A DNA stretch of 64,000 nt, taken from positions 6,837,501 through 6,901,500 of the forward strand of contig OU015675.1 in NCBI GenBank assembly GCA_907165275.2. Reading direction: 5' to 3'. This DNA comes from Zygaena filipendulae. Its lineage: Eukaryota > Arthropoda > Insecta > Lepidoptera > Zygaenidae. The notes under the pieces were generated by a model. It made no database searches, was not told the origin of the DNA, and saw only the letters and a list, made by a program, of their open reading frames with translations. Both the position numbers and the translations under genes were made by a program. Below, one piece after another: positions 1 through 11,400 of this stretch (positions are counted from its first letter, which is position 1; each line of letters starts with the position of its first letter).

Positions 1-434
1 AAAGATAGAAAAATAGTAATGTACAACTGGATACAGGCACCTATTAGCTGTTTCAACTACCTGCCTGAATTTTAAATAAATAAAATAAAACTAGTTCATT
101 TAAAATAAATAATTTTAGTATTGTAATTCTCGTTTTTTTTTTAATTCAGCTAGCTCTAGTTTTGCCATCTACAATATCTTAATTTTTTTCTTCCTCCAAC
201 TCAGCAGCTCTCTCAGCAGCTTGTTTTTAATGTCTCCAACTAAAAAAATACACTGATTAGAAGTACATATTTTAGAATACATATTATAACACACATTAGC
301 TATGCCCTGCGATTCCACCCGTTTGAGTTTCTGAATTTCTGCAAGAACTCCCAAGTAGCATAATTTACACCTTATAACATCATTTAATTGGCAGAGAAAG
401 TCCCGTTCAAATAGGTTCAACCGTTTCAGAGATT

Positions 435-608
435 CACGTGCGGAAATCTCAAAGATCCCGCAGGAATTCCCAGATAAAAAGTACCCTATGTTTTTCTCTG
501 TACCGGTGAAAATGTGTATGCAAAATTTCATGTTGATCGGTTAAGCCATTAAGGTGTGAAAACGTAACAAATAAACAAACTAAGTTTCACATTTATAATA
601 AAAGGATT
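435..608 (-). repeat. SINE copy, CCGCGG family (diverged)
   Basis: This is a diverged minus-strand copy of the commonest short repeat in the window. It keeps the phrases for the stretch 'ggaattccc.gataaaaagtaccctatg', then 'tgcaaaatttcatg..gatcgg', and ends in 'gtaacaaataaac'. The flanks (1-434 and 609-654) are AT-rich and show no recognisable coding signal. Confidence 0.6.
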
Positions 609-654
609 TCAATTACAACTTGGTATTTTGCCCAACCCTGTTGAGTTGTTATTG

Positions 655-1079
655 AATGTTACCTTTTCTATAATGCTTATTATGCTTCGGTTGAGGTGGT
701 GGATTTGATGGTCCACCTCCAGTTTTTAAAAGATAGCTTTGCTTTTACGGGCCATAGCCTTAAGGTTATCCCATGCTGTTTTTAATGTAGTTACATCACG
801 CTGCAAGTAAAAAAAGTATAATTAGTTCTAGTTATATTAACAAAAAGTGTATACAAGCAATAACTAGAGTACAAGTATATACAAGTAATACAATACCTTG
901 TATACAAGTGCATTACTATTGAACTCGTCAGTGACTGAAATCCAGGCCATTTTTTCTTTAAAACTGACTTTCCGTCGATCAGTTTTGATTCAATTATCGA
1001 TGTTTAATTAATGTGCAAGTAAAAATTTTTCGTCCAGGGTAAAGTTTGCAACTCATTTGCGTGGTGTTTTATTTTGCTC
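655..1079 (-). pseudogene. Degenerate zeste/Myb-SANT-like DNA-binding domain gene
   Basis: Two minus-strand exon-like pieces read together as a Myb/SANT-like DNA-binding domain of the zeste type found in many insect transposon-related and regulatory proteins. The first piece, 1079-897, follows an acceptor TTATATTTCAG. It holds NFTLDEKFLLAH, then IIESK, then KMAWISVTDEFN, but in different frames, and it ends at a GT donor. The second piece, 800-726, follows an acceptor ACTTGCAG. It reads RDVTTLKTAWDNLKAMARK (the core tryptophan helix) and stops at 726. The family's usual continuation KTGGGPSNPPPQPKH is present just beyond (to about 655) but in a shifted frame. The several frame breaks indicate a dead copy. 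The domain is recognised from its W/L/K spacing; the exact family member is unknown. Confidence 0.55.
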
Positions 1080-1264
1080 CTGAAATATAAAGAAAACCAT
1101 ATAAAAACATGCCTAACATATTTTTATTTTTTAACAATATGAAACCAATAATAATTACTTAATACTCACCATTTTTTATACAATAATTTCAAATTATTAT
1201 TATATTACTAAAGACGAATTCTCCTTCTTAAAGCGCTCTCCACATTCGCGCGTGGTTCGCGCGC

Positions 1265-1325
1265 GAAGCCGCGAAACACCCGCGAACTATAAGTGTAGAA
1301 TCATGGTTCGCGGGTGTTGAATGTG
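1265..1325. repeat. GC-rich hairpin, 12-bp stem
   Basis: A CG-rich island in AT-rich DNA contains the perfect inverted pair ACACCCGCGAAC and GTTCGCGGGTGT around a ~18-base loop. Outer partial copies of 'ccacattc' suggest the end of a small inverted-repeat element. The function is unknown. Confidence 0.5.
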
Positions 1326-1714
1326 GACAGACCTTTAATAATGGCGGCTATTCCAATTTGAAAAATTTCGCGGATTGATTTGACGTAGATAATTGAAAAA
1401 TGAAAATGGCGGCGTTCAATGTTGTCATATCACAAAAGTCATGGCATTCACGATTTAATTTTATTGAAATCAATTATTATTTCCGATTAAAGTAATAGTA
1501 AATTAACGCAATTAATTATTTCTAAAGAAAAATAATAACTTCACCTCATAAAAACTACAAAAACAAAAGTATCATTTCCATGAGTTTATGCATGTGGCAA
1601 TGTCGCACTTTATCGATACGCATTTCGATAGGGTGCACCGCCCTATGCTTACATATAGTTGTCAATCTACTAATCAACAATTAATTTTTGTCTCTGGGAG
1701 CTACGGCGATTTAA

Positions 1715-1805
1715 TTATCATTAGAGGTTTTAAGTAGCATTAGTTATGGGCCGATTAACGTTATTTTAATGAACGACTCTGAGTGCGGCGGTTAGTGCTT
1801 CTCTA
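1715..1805 (+). repeat. Fragment of a GAGTGCGGC-ended MITE
   Basis: It contains 'taatgaacgactctgagtgcggc', the same terminus seen in the palindromic elements at 45033-45265, 46753-46885 and 62301-62533. Only one arm is clear here. The neighbouring stretch 1326-2059 is otherwise AT-rich and shows no gene. Confidence 0.45.
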
Positions 1806-2059
1806 CACAATGGATCCACAGTGGCAATTATAAGGTTCTTTAATCTAAACTTATCGCTTTGGACTTTGCTTTGTGTAGTGTATTTACTATTCAATGAAAT
1901 TTGTGTTTAAAATGAAAACCTTTATTCGAGCCAATGTAAAACAACATGGAATCGACTGAAAACGTTCCCATAGATAAAGCAAGCATTGCTTTACACTTCA
2001 CTTTGATACGTGAATCAGTGAGTTAGTTTTTTGTTTTTCATATCTGTAGATATACTTAC

Positions 2060-5002
2060 GGGTTCGCATTATTAAAGCAATGTGCTGCTGTTAGTACAAA
2101 TTTTCCACTGATAAGAGCACCTCCACAAACTTTTCCATCAAATATCACGATTGCCAACCACGGGTATTGACCAATTCCTGCCGGACTGTCACCTAAAATT
2201 TAAAAAAAAATTTTGAACTTTTCCTTCTTTAATTATGGCGTCTATTACTATAATTCTGCCAATAACAATGTTTCTAAGAAATAAAAATGTCTTTTTCTAC
2301 TACTTCAATTATGGCCAAACACGAAACGCTACGGACAATGTTAGATTGATCCGCAAGTTAAAACATGGTTCTCACTAAATCCAGTTTTCTGCTCAGGGTT
2401 CAAAATAGATGCTGAAAGGTGACTGAAACAATGAAGATTAACGGGACATACGTGTGTTCAGTGCGGCTTTCTCCCGACAACAACCGTTCGGGTTCTAACA
2501 CCAAATACCGAAGTAAATTTTTTGGCGGTTTTAATATTCGATACCATTTGTTAGAGAATCGAAAGACGCGTTCAAAGATAAATTGTTTCAGTGAATCAAA
2601 AACAATTAGTGTGAAATAGAAACTTATAAAAGAATGTAAAAAATAACATCTGAGAACAGCACGGAAGTTTGGAATCAACCAGTGCCGGTAGAATTAATCG
2701 ATGAAATAGAAAATAGTATAATTTTTTGTCTTGAAACTTTCGTAATTTTTTAGATATTTTAACGCTTAAAATTCGATATTTTTATATTGATAAAACCTTA
2801 TATTGTAGTTTATTTCTGTTACAGAACGATTTTAAGAGCTTAGGTATGCGTGTGACTTATGTTTTTGAACCTATAACGACGCATCGGGAGTTACGAAGTG
2901 TTGGTTTTTTTACTTGTTTTCAAACTCCTGTCAAGTTAATTGAACTATATGCTTATACAGATAGAGTTGGAAATATATTGAAGTTTTTCTTTGATGGTTC
3001 AAATTTGGCCTTTTAACACTTAGTATAATATAAAAAGGTGATGTCACGAAACTTAAGCCCCCTCCCACCCCTTGTCACACGATGTCATACTTCGTCGACC
3101 ACGTCCCCTACCCTTAACGTGTGACGTACTTTATGGATAGTCCCTTAACTGATGTGAAAAGAAGTAAAAAAGGCTACTTTGTCGTAATTTTATCATAATA
3201 ATAAGTATAGCTTTTTTATGTCATAGGGGGCAAACGGGCAAGTGGTGCATCCCTGATGTTAAGTGATTACCGCCGCCCATGGACATCTGCAACACCAGAA
3301 GGCATGCAGGTGCGTTGCCGGCCTGGAATGGGGATGGGAACTGGCTTTCAAGTAGGGCTGCCGGAACAGACCGTTAGGCGCTTGACGACAGATTTGCACC
3401 TTGAAGGTACTAGAGAACGCCCTACCATCATGCTATGGTTTCCTCACGATGTTTTCCTTCACCGACAGTTCAAGCTCATTGTTAGGGTTTGAACCTACGC
3501 CTTGCGGCGTTTGATCCGAACGCACCTACTACTGAGCTATCATCTCTGTGAAAGCTTATTACTTGCTCTGTTACTCTATACAAAAAATGTGTTAATGTTT
3601 TTCTCACGTAATATAATAAACAGTCTTACCGAAAATCCTCAACCCAGCAATGTGGGTGTCGAGACTGCAACACTGACTTAGAGGATCTGCAGGTATCTCA
3701 GATGATGGACAGTCGTGGATATTTGTCGGGGCGGTCCTTTCTATATAATGCAATGGACAGCAAACCTACGATGAAATATAATAATAATTATAATAATAAT
3801 AATAATAATAATAATCCACTTCACAACACAGATCTACTCGATCCCACACTAAGCTATGAGCTTGTGTCGTGGAAACCAAGCAAACGTGGTATATGCAACA
3901 TATGTTTAATTACATATACCTTTTTGTCGCACCAAATATTATAGTATATAGTTCTGGTGGTCGTCTATGGTTTTCATCATAAGCTCCACTAGTGATTGTC
4001 GGAAACAAATGAACAATTTACTATAAAAATACCCAAATCGCTATAGGTCTGTCTATATTTAAAGAGTTCCTTCGATTTCTCCAATGATTTATAATCAGAT
4101 TTTGACTTCATGACAATGAGACTACCTACCTTTCAACAAAAAAAGAATTTTCAAATCCATCCAGCCGTCTTCGAATTTCCGTGGGAATTTTGGCGTAAAA
4201 AAACTCTAGATCTTTTTCTGTAACCCTGAAAACTTATATAACATGCTTTGTCCTGAATGAATGATGGATCAACGCACAGCCTAACCCCTGATCGTAGAGG
4301 GCGTGTTCTTTGTATGACGTACACATCATCGATTTTTGAAAATTCAACCCCTAAGGGGGTGAAAATGGGTTGCAAAGTTTGTATGGAACAATTCCGCGAG
4401 AATTCCGAAATTATCGCGGAATTGGGATGTGGACTACTTTTGAAAATCTAAATTCTAATTAGTCCGTCAGTTAGAAAATAAAAAAAAACAATAGACACGT
4501 ATTTTTTGCTTTTTCAAATAAATTTAAATATCTAGAGATAAAGCGCATTAAAGTTTAGGGTGAGGGGGTCGTGACGTCACTAACCGCTAAAACCGCCATA
4601 CAAATTGTCAGAATAGTGACGTCACGCGAAATTTCACCTCAATATATCGCCGTTATTTTTTGATTACGTAAAAAAAGAAAAAATACGTGTCCAATATTTT
4701 TTAATAGTCTACAAGACGGACTAAAAAACAAGAAATTTGTCAACATGCCCATTGTTCCGCGGCGGGCGGAAACTGCGCGGGACAGCTAGTGTAAAATAAA
4801 CTTTTAACAAAAAAAATCGGCGACCAAATCACGGATAGATTTTTATTTTCTAAATTTGATACCTATTCAAATAAGTAGTATAAATTTTATTTGTAAATCG
4901 CATGCAGTTTGCACCTGGTAATATAGTGACACTTTGCCTATTAATCGATGCCAATTTTTCTTTTTACTGTAAGTGTTAGTGTTTACTATGTTGGTGTAAC
5001 TT

Positions 5003-5033
<31 letters not shown>

Positions 5034-6319
5034 TCTGCGGAGAGGTATAGCTACAAGCTTGATACGTGTGACCAACGCGAGGGCTTTTTGTGGGAAGTTT
5101 AGTGTCCTTTTAATGACACTGGAATCAATGTCTATTGTATAGTTACAGCTACAGCCTTAAGTTATAGGGGAGCTTACCGCAAGAAATTTCTTTTGTTTAC
5201 AGCGAAAACTATTTATGGAAAAATAGTTGACCGGTTTTATTTTTAGAATTTCCCTTGTATAGCTGCATTGGTTCACAGGTACGCATTCTCCTGCTTCGCC
5301 ATTGACGCTGGAGCACGTCTCAATTGGGTCTGAAAATAAAATAACTTTGCTAGAAACGAAAATATTCGAACAACTGTTTTTCTCTCCTTGAGTACCAAGC
5401 TACCGTGGTATTAGGTATATTGTACAACATATTATTACTAATACCTATATTATACACACCCATACTGGAAAGTGGAACCCTGTGTTGATCACACAAAGTC
5501 CACCTCCACCGGGAATCGAACCCGGAGCTTCTTGATTAGCGGGGAGACATAGTGACCTTTTGAGCCAATCGAGTTATCATACCCATACCATATAATTAGC
5601 TTGTAATCATAGCATAATAACATAAATCTATATAAAATTACTATTGGTTTTTTATTATTATTATAATATATTTTTGATATTTAATTTTTTAAGAAGCTTT
5701 TTTGTGTGTCACTACATCATAACATATTATAAAACAAAGCCCTCCGCCACGTCTGTCTGTCTGTCTGTCTGTCTGTCTGTTCGCGATAAACTCAAAAACT
5801 AGGTACTCAACGGATTTTCATTTTCACCAACAGATAGAATGGTTCAAGATGGGAGATTTATATGTATACTGTATAGTTTATCCTGGAATTCTTGCGAGAA
5901 CTCCGAAATTACAGCTAACAGCTAACTTGGTAATAAGTAAAGTTACCTTGTAAATTAAAACTAGAACTTTGTGTCTTAGAGTAAGTAAATAGTTTTTTTA
6001 TATAATCTACACACAAGAACCCATCGCTGGAAGGATAATAGTTCCGGAGAGACATCTTGAATGAATTGCCGAGGGAGACCCGAGTCCCGACATTCACGCG
6101 GGTGAAACCGCGGGGGAACGGTAGTAGTGAACTAGTTTACAAAAAAAAATATTCAATTTATTATGTGACGAAAAGCAAAACGCGGATAAAAAAGTAGGAG
6201 AAAATGGTTAAAGAGAAATCATACTCACCCGAGTTAAAGCTAGCCAAGACGTAGACTGTGGTCAAGTAAATGTACAAAACTTGTATAGTAAATATTAAAT
6301 TAATTTTATTGAAACTCAT
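2060..6319 (-). CDS. Clip-domain serine protease C (5' part)
   Basis: The 5' part of a secreted trypsin-fold protease with one clip domain, probably a hemolymph immune-cascade enzyme. The exons, all minus strand, are 6319-6229, 5329-5178, 3765-3630 and 2192-2060; the frame is open across all four. The first exon starts at ATG with a hydrophobic N-terminus (signal peptide, 30 codons). The second carries the clip domain with Cys in ETCSS, GECVP, NQCSY and FRCKQ. The third begins VCCP, completing the clip, then gives a linker ending CCS...AGLR. The activation site is R-IFGD, split across the intron, and is followed by QYPWLA. The fourth exon holds TAAHC, the catalytic His. The Asp and Ser exons must lie left of the window; none is seen between 1 and 2059. 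Intron phases equal those of proteases A and B. Its substrate cannot be told. Confidence 0.85.
3205..3555 (-). repeat. tRNA-headed SINE with LINE-type tail
   Basis: On the minus strand a tRNA-like head holds an A-box-like 'tagctcagtagtagg' and a B-box 'ggttcaaaccc'. It runs into a body that contains 'tgaggaaacc' and a tail of 'cacttaacatcaggg..gtttgcccc' type, common in lepidopteran LINE/SINE 3' ends. It lies in the last visible intron of protease C. It is not a tRNA gene: the cloverleaf is incomplete and it is fused to the tail. Confidence 0.65.
4160..4400 (+). repeat. Metulj-like SINE fragment
   Basis: It contains 'gctttgtcctgaatga', 'atcaacgcacagcct' and 'tgatcgtagag', then 'cccctaagggggtgaaaa' and 'caaagtttgtatgg'. 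The same block recurs at 10100-10355, 19320-19565, 24180-24250 and 35745-35990. It lies directly left of the MITE at 4421. Confidence 0.6.
4421..4753 (-). repeat. CRE-MITE copy (paired TGACGTCA)
   Basis: One of about ten copies of a ~330-bp element. Imperfect inverted ends are built on GGGATGT..GAC and TAGTCCGTC, each followed by an A/T run and ACACGTATTTTTT. Two TGACGTCA palindromes flank a short centre (here near 4572 and 4616). There is no coding capacity. It is intronic in protease C. Confidence 0.8.
5453..5595 (-). repeat. tRNA-headed SINE (fragment)
   Basis: A minus-strand head with a B-box (gggttcgattcccgg type, here 'gggaatcgaacccgg' on plus) and the segment 'cacaaagtccacctcc'. It is the same family as the full copy at 27243-27505. 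It lies in the first intron of protease C. Confidence 0.65.
5750..5780. repeat. (GTCT)n microsatellite in a SINE
   Basis: About seven tandem TGTC units, inside a SINE-like stretch (5725-6112) that ends with 'gcgggtgaaaccgcggggga'. Similar GTCT runs sit near the 5' end of other SINE copies (22545, 45885, 61540). Confidence 0.7.
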
Positions 6320-6941
6320 AATTTCAACACAATTTTCTCAATATTTTAAGCAAATAATACCGTTTCAGAACGATTATATTATATTCTTTGGCCAGTAATA
6401 AAATATTATTATTATTTTAAGTGCGAGATTTAAGTAATTTTGAAACAAAATTAAGTATATTAAAAATGGAAAATTCACTTAATTCCGTTTCGCCATATAA
6501 CAATAGATTTAATATGATATACCTAAACCACAAAATTATGTTACCTATACTTAGATAATTAAATTTTAATAACAAAATATTGTGCACCGATACCAAAAAC
6601 CCTACTTAGCACTTCACAGTCACGATAAAACTCCACATTATAACTATAGGTATATCCCACCAAAAACATTTTCATGTAAACTTTTGCCAAGACGAGACCA
6701 TAATATGACTCGCACTATCAAAATTTTATCAGTTGTAGTAGAAGCTGTCAAAGTGTTGTCAGATCTTATGTAGAGAAAACATGAAATTTTTTCGCTCTTG
6801 TCCTTTCGATATCGAGCATTTTTTTTTGTATGGAAAATGAACAACGCTGGATACAAAAAAACGCTGTGACATTACGACGAAAACGAAAGGACGAGAGCAA
6901 AAAAAGTTGTGCTCCCCCTACTGATCTCATGTTTGTTCTAA

Positions 6942-7524
6942 AGGGTCTTTCAATAGGGACGGGTCGATGTTGGCAGCCTGTGGCGGCCATGTTGTTTTAA
7001 CGTCGTCTTTCTAACCTATATTTTTTTATTCAGTTAGTAATGCCAAATCACCATGGCAAGTTACACGGTTGAGCAACACGTCCAAATGTTAAAAATGTAT
7101 TACCAAAATGAGTGTTCGTTAGTGCAAACGTTACGTGCATTGCGCCCATTTTACGGCAGACGGTGAGAGGTGACGTGAATTGGCCACCGAGATCCTGCGA
7201 CTTATCACCTTTAGACTTTTTTTTGTGGGGTTTTCTTAAGTCGCAGGTCTATACCAATAAGCCACAATCGACCGATGCCCTTAAAGTCAACATAGCTCAG
7301 GCTATCGCTGAAATTCAACCCGAACTATGCGGCAGAGTTGTTGAACATTGGACAACTCGAATTCGTGCCACCGTGAGAAGCCGCGGCGGACATTTAAACG
7401 ATGTGATTTTCCACACATAATGGCATATATAGCTCTTTCAAATAAAAAAAAAAATCGTTAAAATCTCACACACGGCCTTTTTTATTTCATGTCAAAATCG
7501 ACCCGTCCTTATTGAAAGACCCTA
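6942..7524 (+). mobile_element. Internally deleted mariner-type transposon
   Basis: A Tc1/mariner-superfamily element reduced to ~580 bp. Terminal inverted repeats of about 30 bp begin AGGGTCTTTCAATA at the left and mirror this at the right, next to TA dinucleotides. Inside are the start of a transposase (7053 onward, MASYTVEQHVQMLKMYYQN) and its C-terminal end (to 7420). Most of the catalytic core between them is gone. It could be moved only by an intact relative elsewhere. Confidence 0.8.
7053..7420 (+). pseudogene. Mariner transposase, N- and C-terminal remnants
   Basis: The reading frame from ATG 7053 encodes the N-terminal helix-turn-helix start and ends at a stop about 37 codons later. 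A second frame resumes with NWPPRSCDLSPLDFFLWG, the last-Asp region typical of mariner transposases, and runs to a stop at 7420. The central catalytic region is deleted and the two parts are out of frame. Confidence 0.75.
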
Positions 7525-8472
7525 TACTTGAGATCTGACAAAATTTTGACAGCTTATAACTCTACACGGGCTTACTCTACAAGATCTAACTTTACAAACT
7601 CCTACACCTTAATCAAAATATGTGGCTTCCAGGACATAAATAAATACTAAAAATTTTGATGATCATCAGTGAGTCAGTGACGAAATCAGGTTTTTAGATA
7701 TAAATAAAATCTAAAATATAAGAGCTATGCAACCAATAATATTATAAGGGTTCAAAAAAACGACGAAGTGCTTCTTCAAAATGTAGGTATAGTGCCCTTT
7801 GCTCGTCTTGGCAACGGCACGGCACGGCACGGCACGGGGCACGGCAGTGTCCCCAAATACCGATAGTTCATTTAGTGTACATAAGTGGTACCTATTATAT
7901 ACACATTTTAACACATGCGTAGAACTATCTTTATTTTGTACTAGCTATATCCCGCGGTTTTGCCCACGTCGACTTCGTAATTTCCGCAGGAACTCTTTAT
8001 TTTAGTACCCGTATAGACTTATATGTAAAATTTCATTGTGATCAATTGAGTGGTCTAGGTGTGAAAGAGTAACAAACAAACTCACATTCGCATTCATAAT
8101 ATTAGTTAGGATTAGCCGAAATTTTGGGTGAGTTTTCCTTATAATAAGGAAGTGTTTTTGAATAATATTGGGTGATGTTTATTAATTTACTAGCTGTTCC
8201 TCGCGGTTTCACTCGTGTTAATTTCGGTTTCAGAGTATCCGCGGCAATCCCAGAATAAAAGTAGGTACTCTATGATGTCCTTCTCTGTGTACCCCAGAAA
8301 ATATGTATGCATAATTTCAAAATGATCGGTTGAGTAGTGAAAGCGTAACAGTAGTGAGTAGGGATGGCACGAGTAGTTGGGATTCGCCAAAGTTTTGTGT
8401 CAGTTTCTTTTAAAATAAGGAAGGATTTCGTAAATAATATTCGATGGTAGGTGAGTAGGTTAAAAATATTTA

Positions 8473-11400
8473 TTAATTTATTTTTCTATGTGAAACAATA
8501 TCACGTATCCATTTCGTGTGAGGAAACACTTTGGTATAGACTCCCGGCACTGGGAGCTTTCCGCACGGCTTCTGTCCAAAGCTGACGACGCCGACAACTT
8601 CGAACCTGTCTCCGTCCAGGTTCATCAGCGGCCCGCCCGAGTCACCTGGACAAGTGTCCTGGCCAACAACCCCTCCGGCGCATATTTGCGATGTGTCCAC
8701 TTCTACCGTACCATTCTTTGAGGACCGATAGAGCGTCCGACATTCCTGAAAAAATGGATATCATTTGAGGGCGCCAGCACCAAAATTCGATTCGAATTCT
8801 ATGTGCCTATGGTTCTAGCCACAGAGCAAATAAATGAAATAGAGAGGACATGTAGGCGGAGCAGGCGCGCCACCGCGCCATTGGAAAGGAAGTCCGAGCA
8901 CACTCACTAATCTTACTTCCATTTGCTTGTCTATCACGATTCATGAGATACAGACTGGTGACAGAGACAGAGACGTACAGACGAACAGCAAGCTCTTAGT
9001 AATAGGGTCCCGTTTTATCCTGTGGAAAAGGAATCCAAAAAAAAAATACCAAATCTAGAGTTTTACTTTAAAAACAAATTGACGATTTCTTTTTCCTTAT
9101 AGTCGAGGCAAAGTTTTTATCTACACTAATATTTATTGTAAAAGAGGTGAAGTTTTAAGTCATAAGTTGATAAGGGGTTATCTCTGTAACTACTGAATCG
9201 ATTCTAGAATTTTTTGCATTGACAGTAAGCTACATTATTCCTTGGTGAGATAAGAGATAAGAGCACCTTTGACAATGTGTATGTAAAATTTTATGATGAT
9301 CGGTCGAGCAGTTAAGAAGTAAAAGCGTAACAAAAAACTCCTACACATTTGTACAGTTTTTATTATTTTAGCTGTTTCTCACGGTTTCACCGGCTTTATT
9401 TTGGAGTTTTCGCAGGAATTCCGGGACAAAAAGTACCCTACGTCCTTCTGTGTACCCCTGACAACGTGTATGCAAAATTTCATGATGATAAGTTGAGCCT
9501 TTAAGATGTGAAAGCGTAACAAACAAACAAATAAACTCACATTCGCTTTAATAATAGTAACGTGCAAATTGTTCTCAGCACAGAACAGAAAATAACAGAT
9601 AGAAGGGGCAAATCACAGATAGAACCAGTGTCGCCGGGTGATTTTCACACACAAATCTATTCATTACGCATTAAGATATTCATTAACGTAAAGAAACGTA
9701 TTAAACGTTTGATGGTTATGTTTTAATTAGACACCGTTTTCAAAATTCACCGTCTTTGTAATATTATGGTAAATAATACTTGGGATGGCAGTAAAAGAAG
9801 TTTTGGACAAGACTTCATTTGCAACGGTAGCGCGCCTGTCCCGCCTACATGTCCTCTCTATAGTTAATTTGTTTGCTCTGTGGTTTCAGTAATCCGTTCA
9901 TCATCATATACTTACATACAGCGGCACGTAAGGTAATTCAACTCCTTGTTTGACACTGGAAATAGTCTTAGAAATTTCATTTGTAAGACCCCAACCGGCG
10001 GTAAAAAACTTCTTCGTCAACGGATCGAAGTTTTCATCAATTACCGGAAGGCATATGGGCCGGATATAATCTAGAATATAAATAAAATAAACGAGCATAA
10101 TTTATTTATCTGTACATATTAAATGCTTTGTCCTGAATGACTGATGGATCAACGCACAGCCTATACCGCTGATCGTAGAGACCTGAAACTTGGACGGTGT
10201 GTTCTTTGTATGACGTAAGCATTCGATACGAAATAATTTTTGAAAATTCACCTCCTAAGGGGATGAAAAGGTTGCACACCACAGGTTGCAAAGTTTGTAT
10301 GGAACAATGCGCGGGAACTTCGAAATTATTCGAAACCGCGCGGGACAGCTAGTAAAACAATAAAATCCTTTATTAACCGACTTCAAAAAGGAGAAGGTTA
10401 TCAATTCGGATGTATTGAGAGTCTAGTAAATGTTAACCCACGGATGATGATTGTCTAATCATCACCACATCGACATCGTTATCATTTGCACAAGAAATGT
10501 CGGAGTCAAAACAATGCCTAATGTTGGCGATAATAAATTGTATACGAATCGAAACAACAGATTGGTTTTTACGTGCTGTTGTTGTTTGTTTATATAACTC
10601 GTACTAGCTGTCGCACGTCGTATCACCCGTGGCGATTTCGGAGATCGATCCCGCGGGAATTCCGAATTTACCACGTCCGAACCTTCCTCTTGATGACGTG
10701 AAACTGTCATGTTTTTAAATATTTTGGAGTTGGTACTTCAAAAATGTATATGTATGCCCAATTTAAGTCCTTATTCTTATATTTACTTCCTCTGGATAAC
10801 GACGTGAATTCTCTGATTATCATTATTGTATTTTTTTTACGTAGTACAGTTTTCAGAAAGATAACTTTATTATACGTACTGGCAATTTGTACCTACGTAA
10901 ACATTCGTCACACAAACGGCGTTGCCAGACAGGAAAATTTCACAATTCGTCAATTTAAAAAACACGAGCATCCGACTCGCTACTAAAAATTAGGTTTATG
11001 TACAGAATACAGGTCCGTGGGTTTGAGCAATGAGTAAAACTAGACAAAAGGTTTTTTGACGGGAATAAAAGATGGCGGCTCGGTCATTTATTTTCATGTC
11101 GATAAAAAATTGTTAATTTTTTTTTGTGTTTTATGGTGCTGTATTGGACAATAATTTCACAATGACGATTTTTTATGTGCTCAAGAAGTTATATGACATT
11201 TTGAGCTGATTTTTTCGGTTTCCTCCGAGAGCTCCGAGAAAGTTCTTGCGAGCTAGAGTACCGTGGCTTGCAATTTCAAACCGTACAATAAAGTATTAAT
11301 AGAAAATACATTGATCTAATTAATTTTACTTGAAACTGACTAAATGCAAAAGTTCATAAAAAAGAAGAAAGAAGAAATCTAGACAAACGGATAGGTTTCA

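Larger units (their letters stand above)
6320..8472. other. Intergenic between proteases C and A
   Basis: No gene is seen. It holds an imperfect hairpin at about 6785-6905 (arms 'cgctcttgtcctttcg' / 'cgaaaggacgagagc'), the deleted mariner at 6942-7524, a short CGGCA tandem run at about 7817-7846, and SINE copies at 7938-8110 and 8191-8360. Promoter elements of protease C would lie just above 6319, but none is clear. Confidence 0.6.

Noticed and set aside
2400..2678. Overlapping plus and minus frames (66 and 92 codons)
   Set aside because: They lie in the intron of protease C, share no family motif, lack splice or start context, and overlap each other on opposite strands.
3490..3555. tRNA gene, from A- and B-box-like sequences
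   Set aside because: There is no complete cloverleaf, and it is fused to a retroposon body and tail; it is a SINE head. The same applies to 5511, 27250, 39540, 40690, 49730 and 59680.
10744..10986. 80-codon plus-strand frame
   Set aside because: It is AT-rich, hydrophobic by composition, intronic to protease A on the other strand, and shows no motif.
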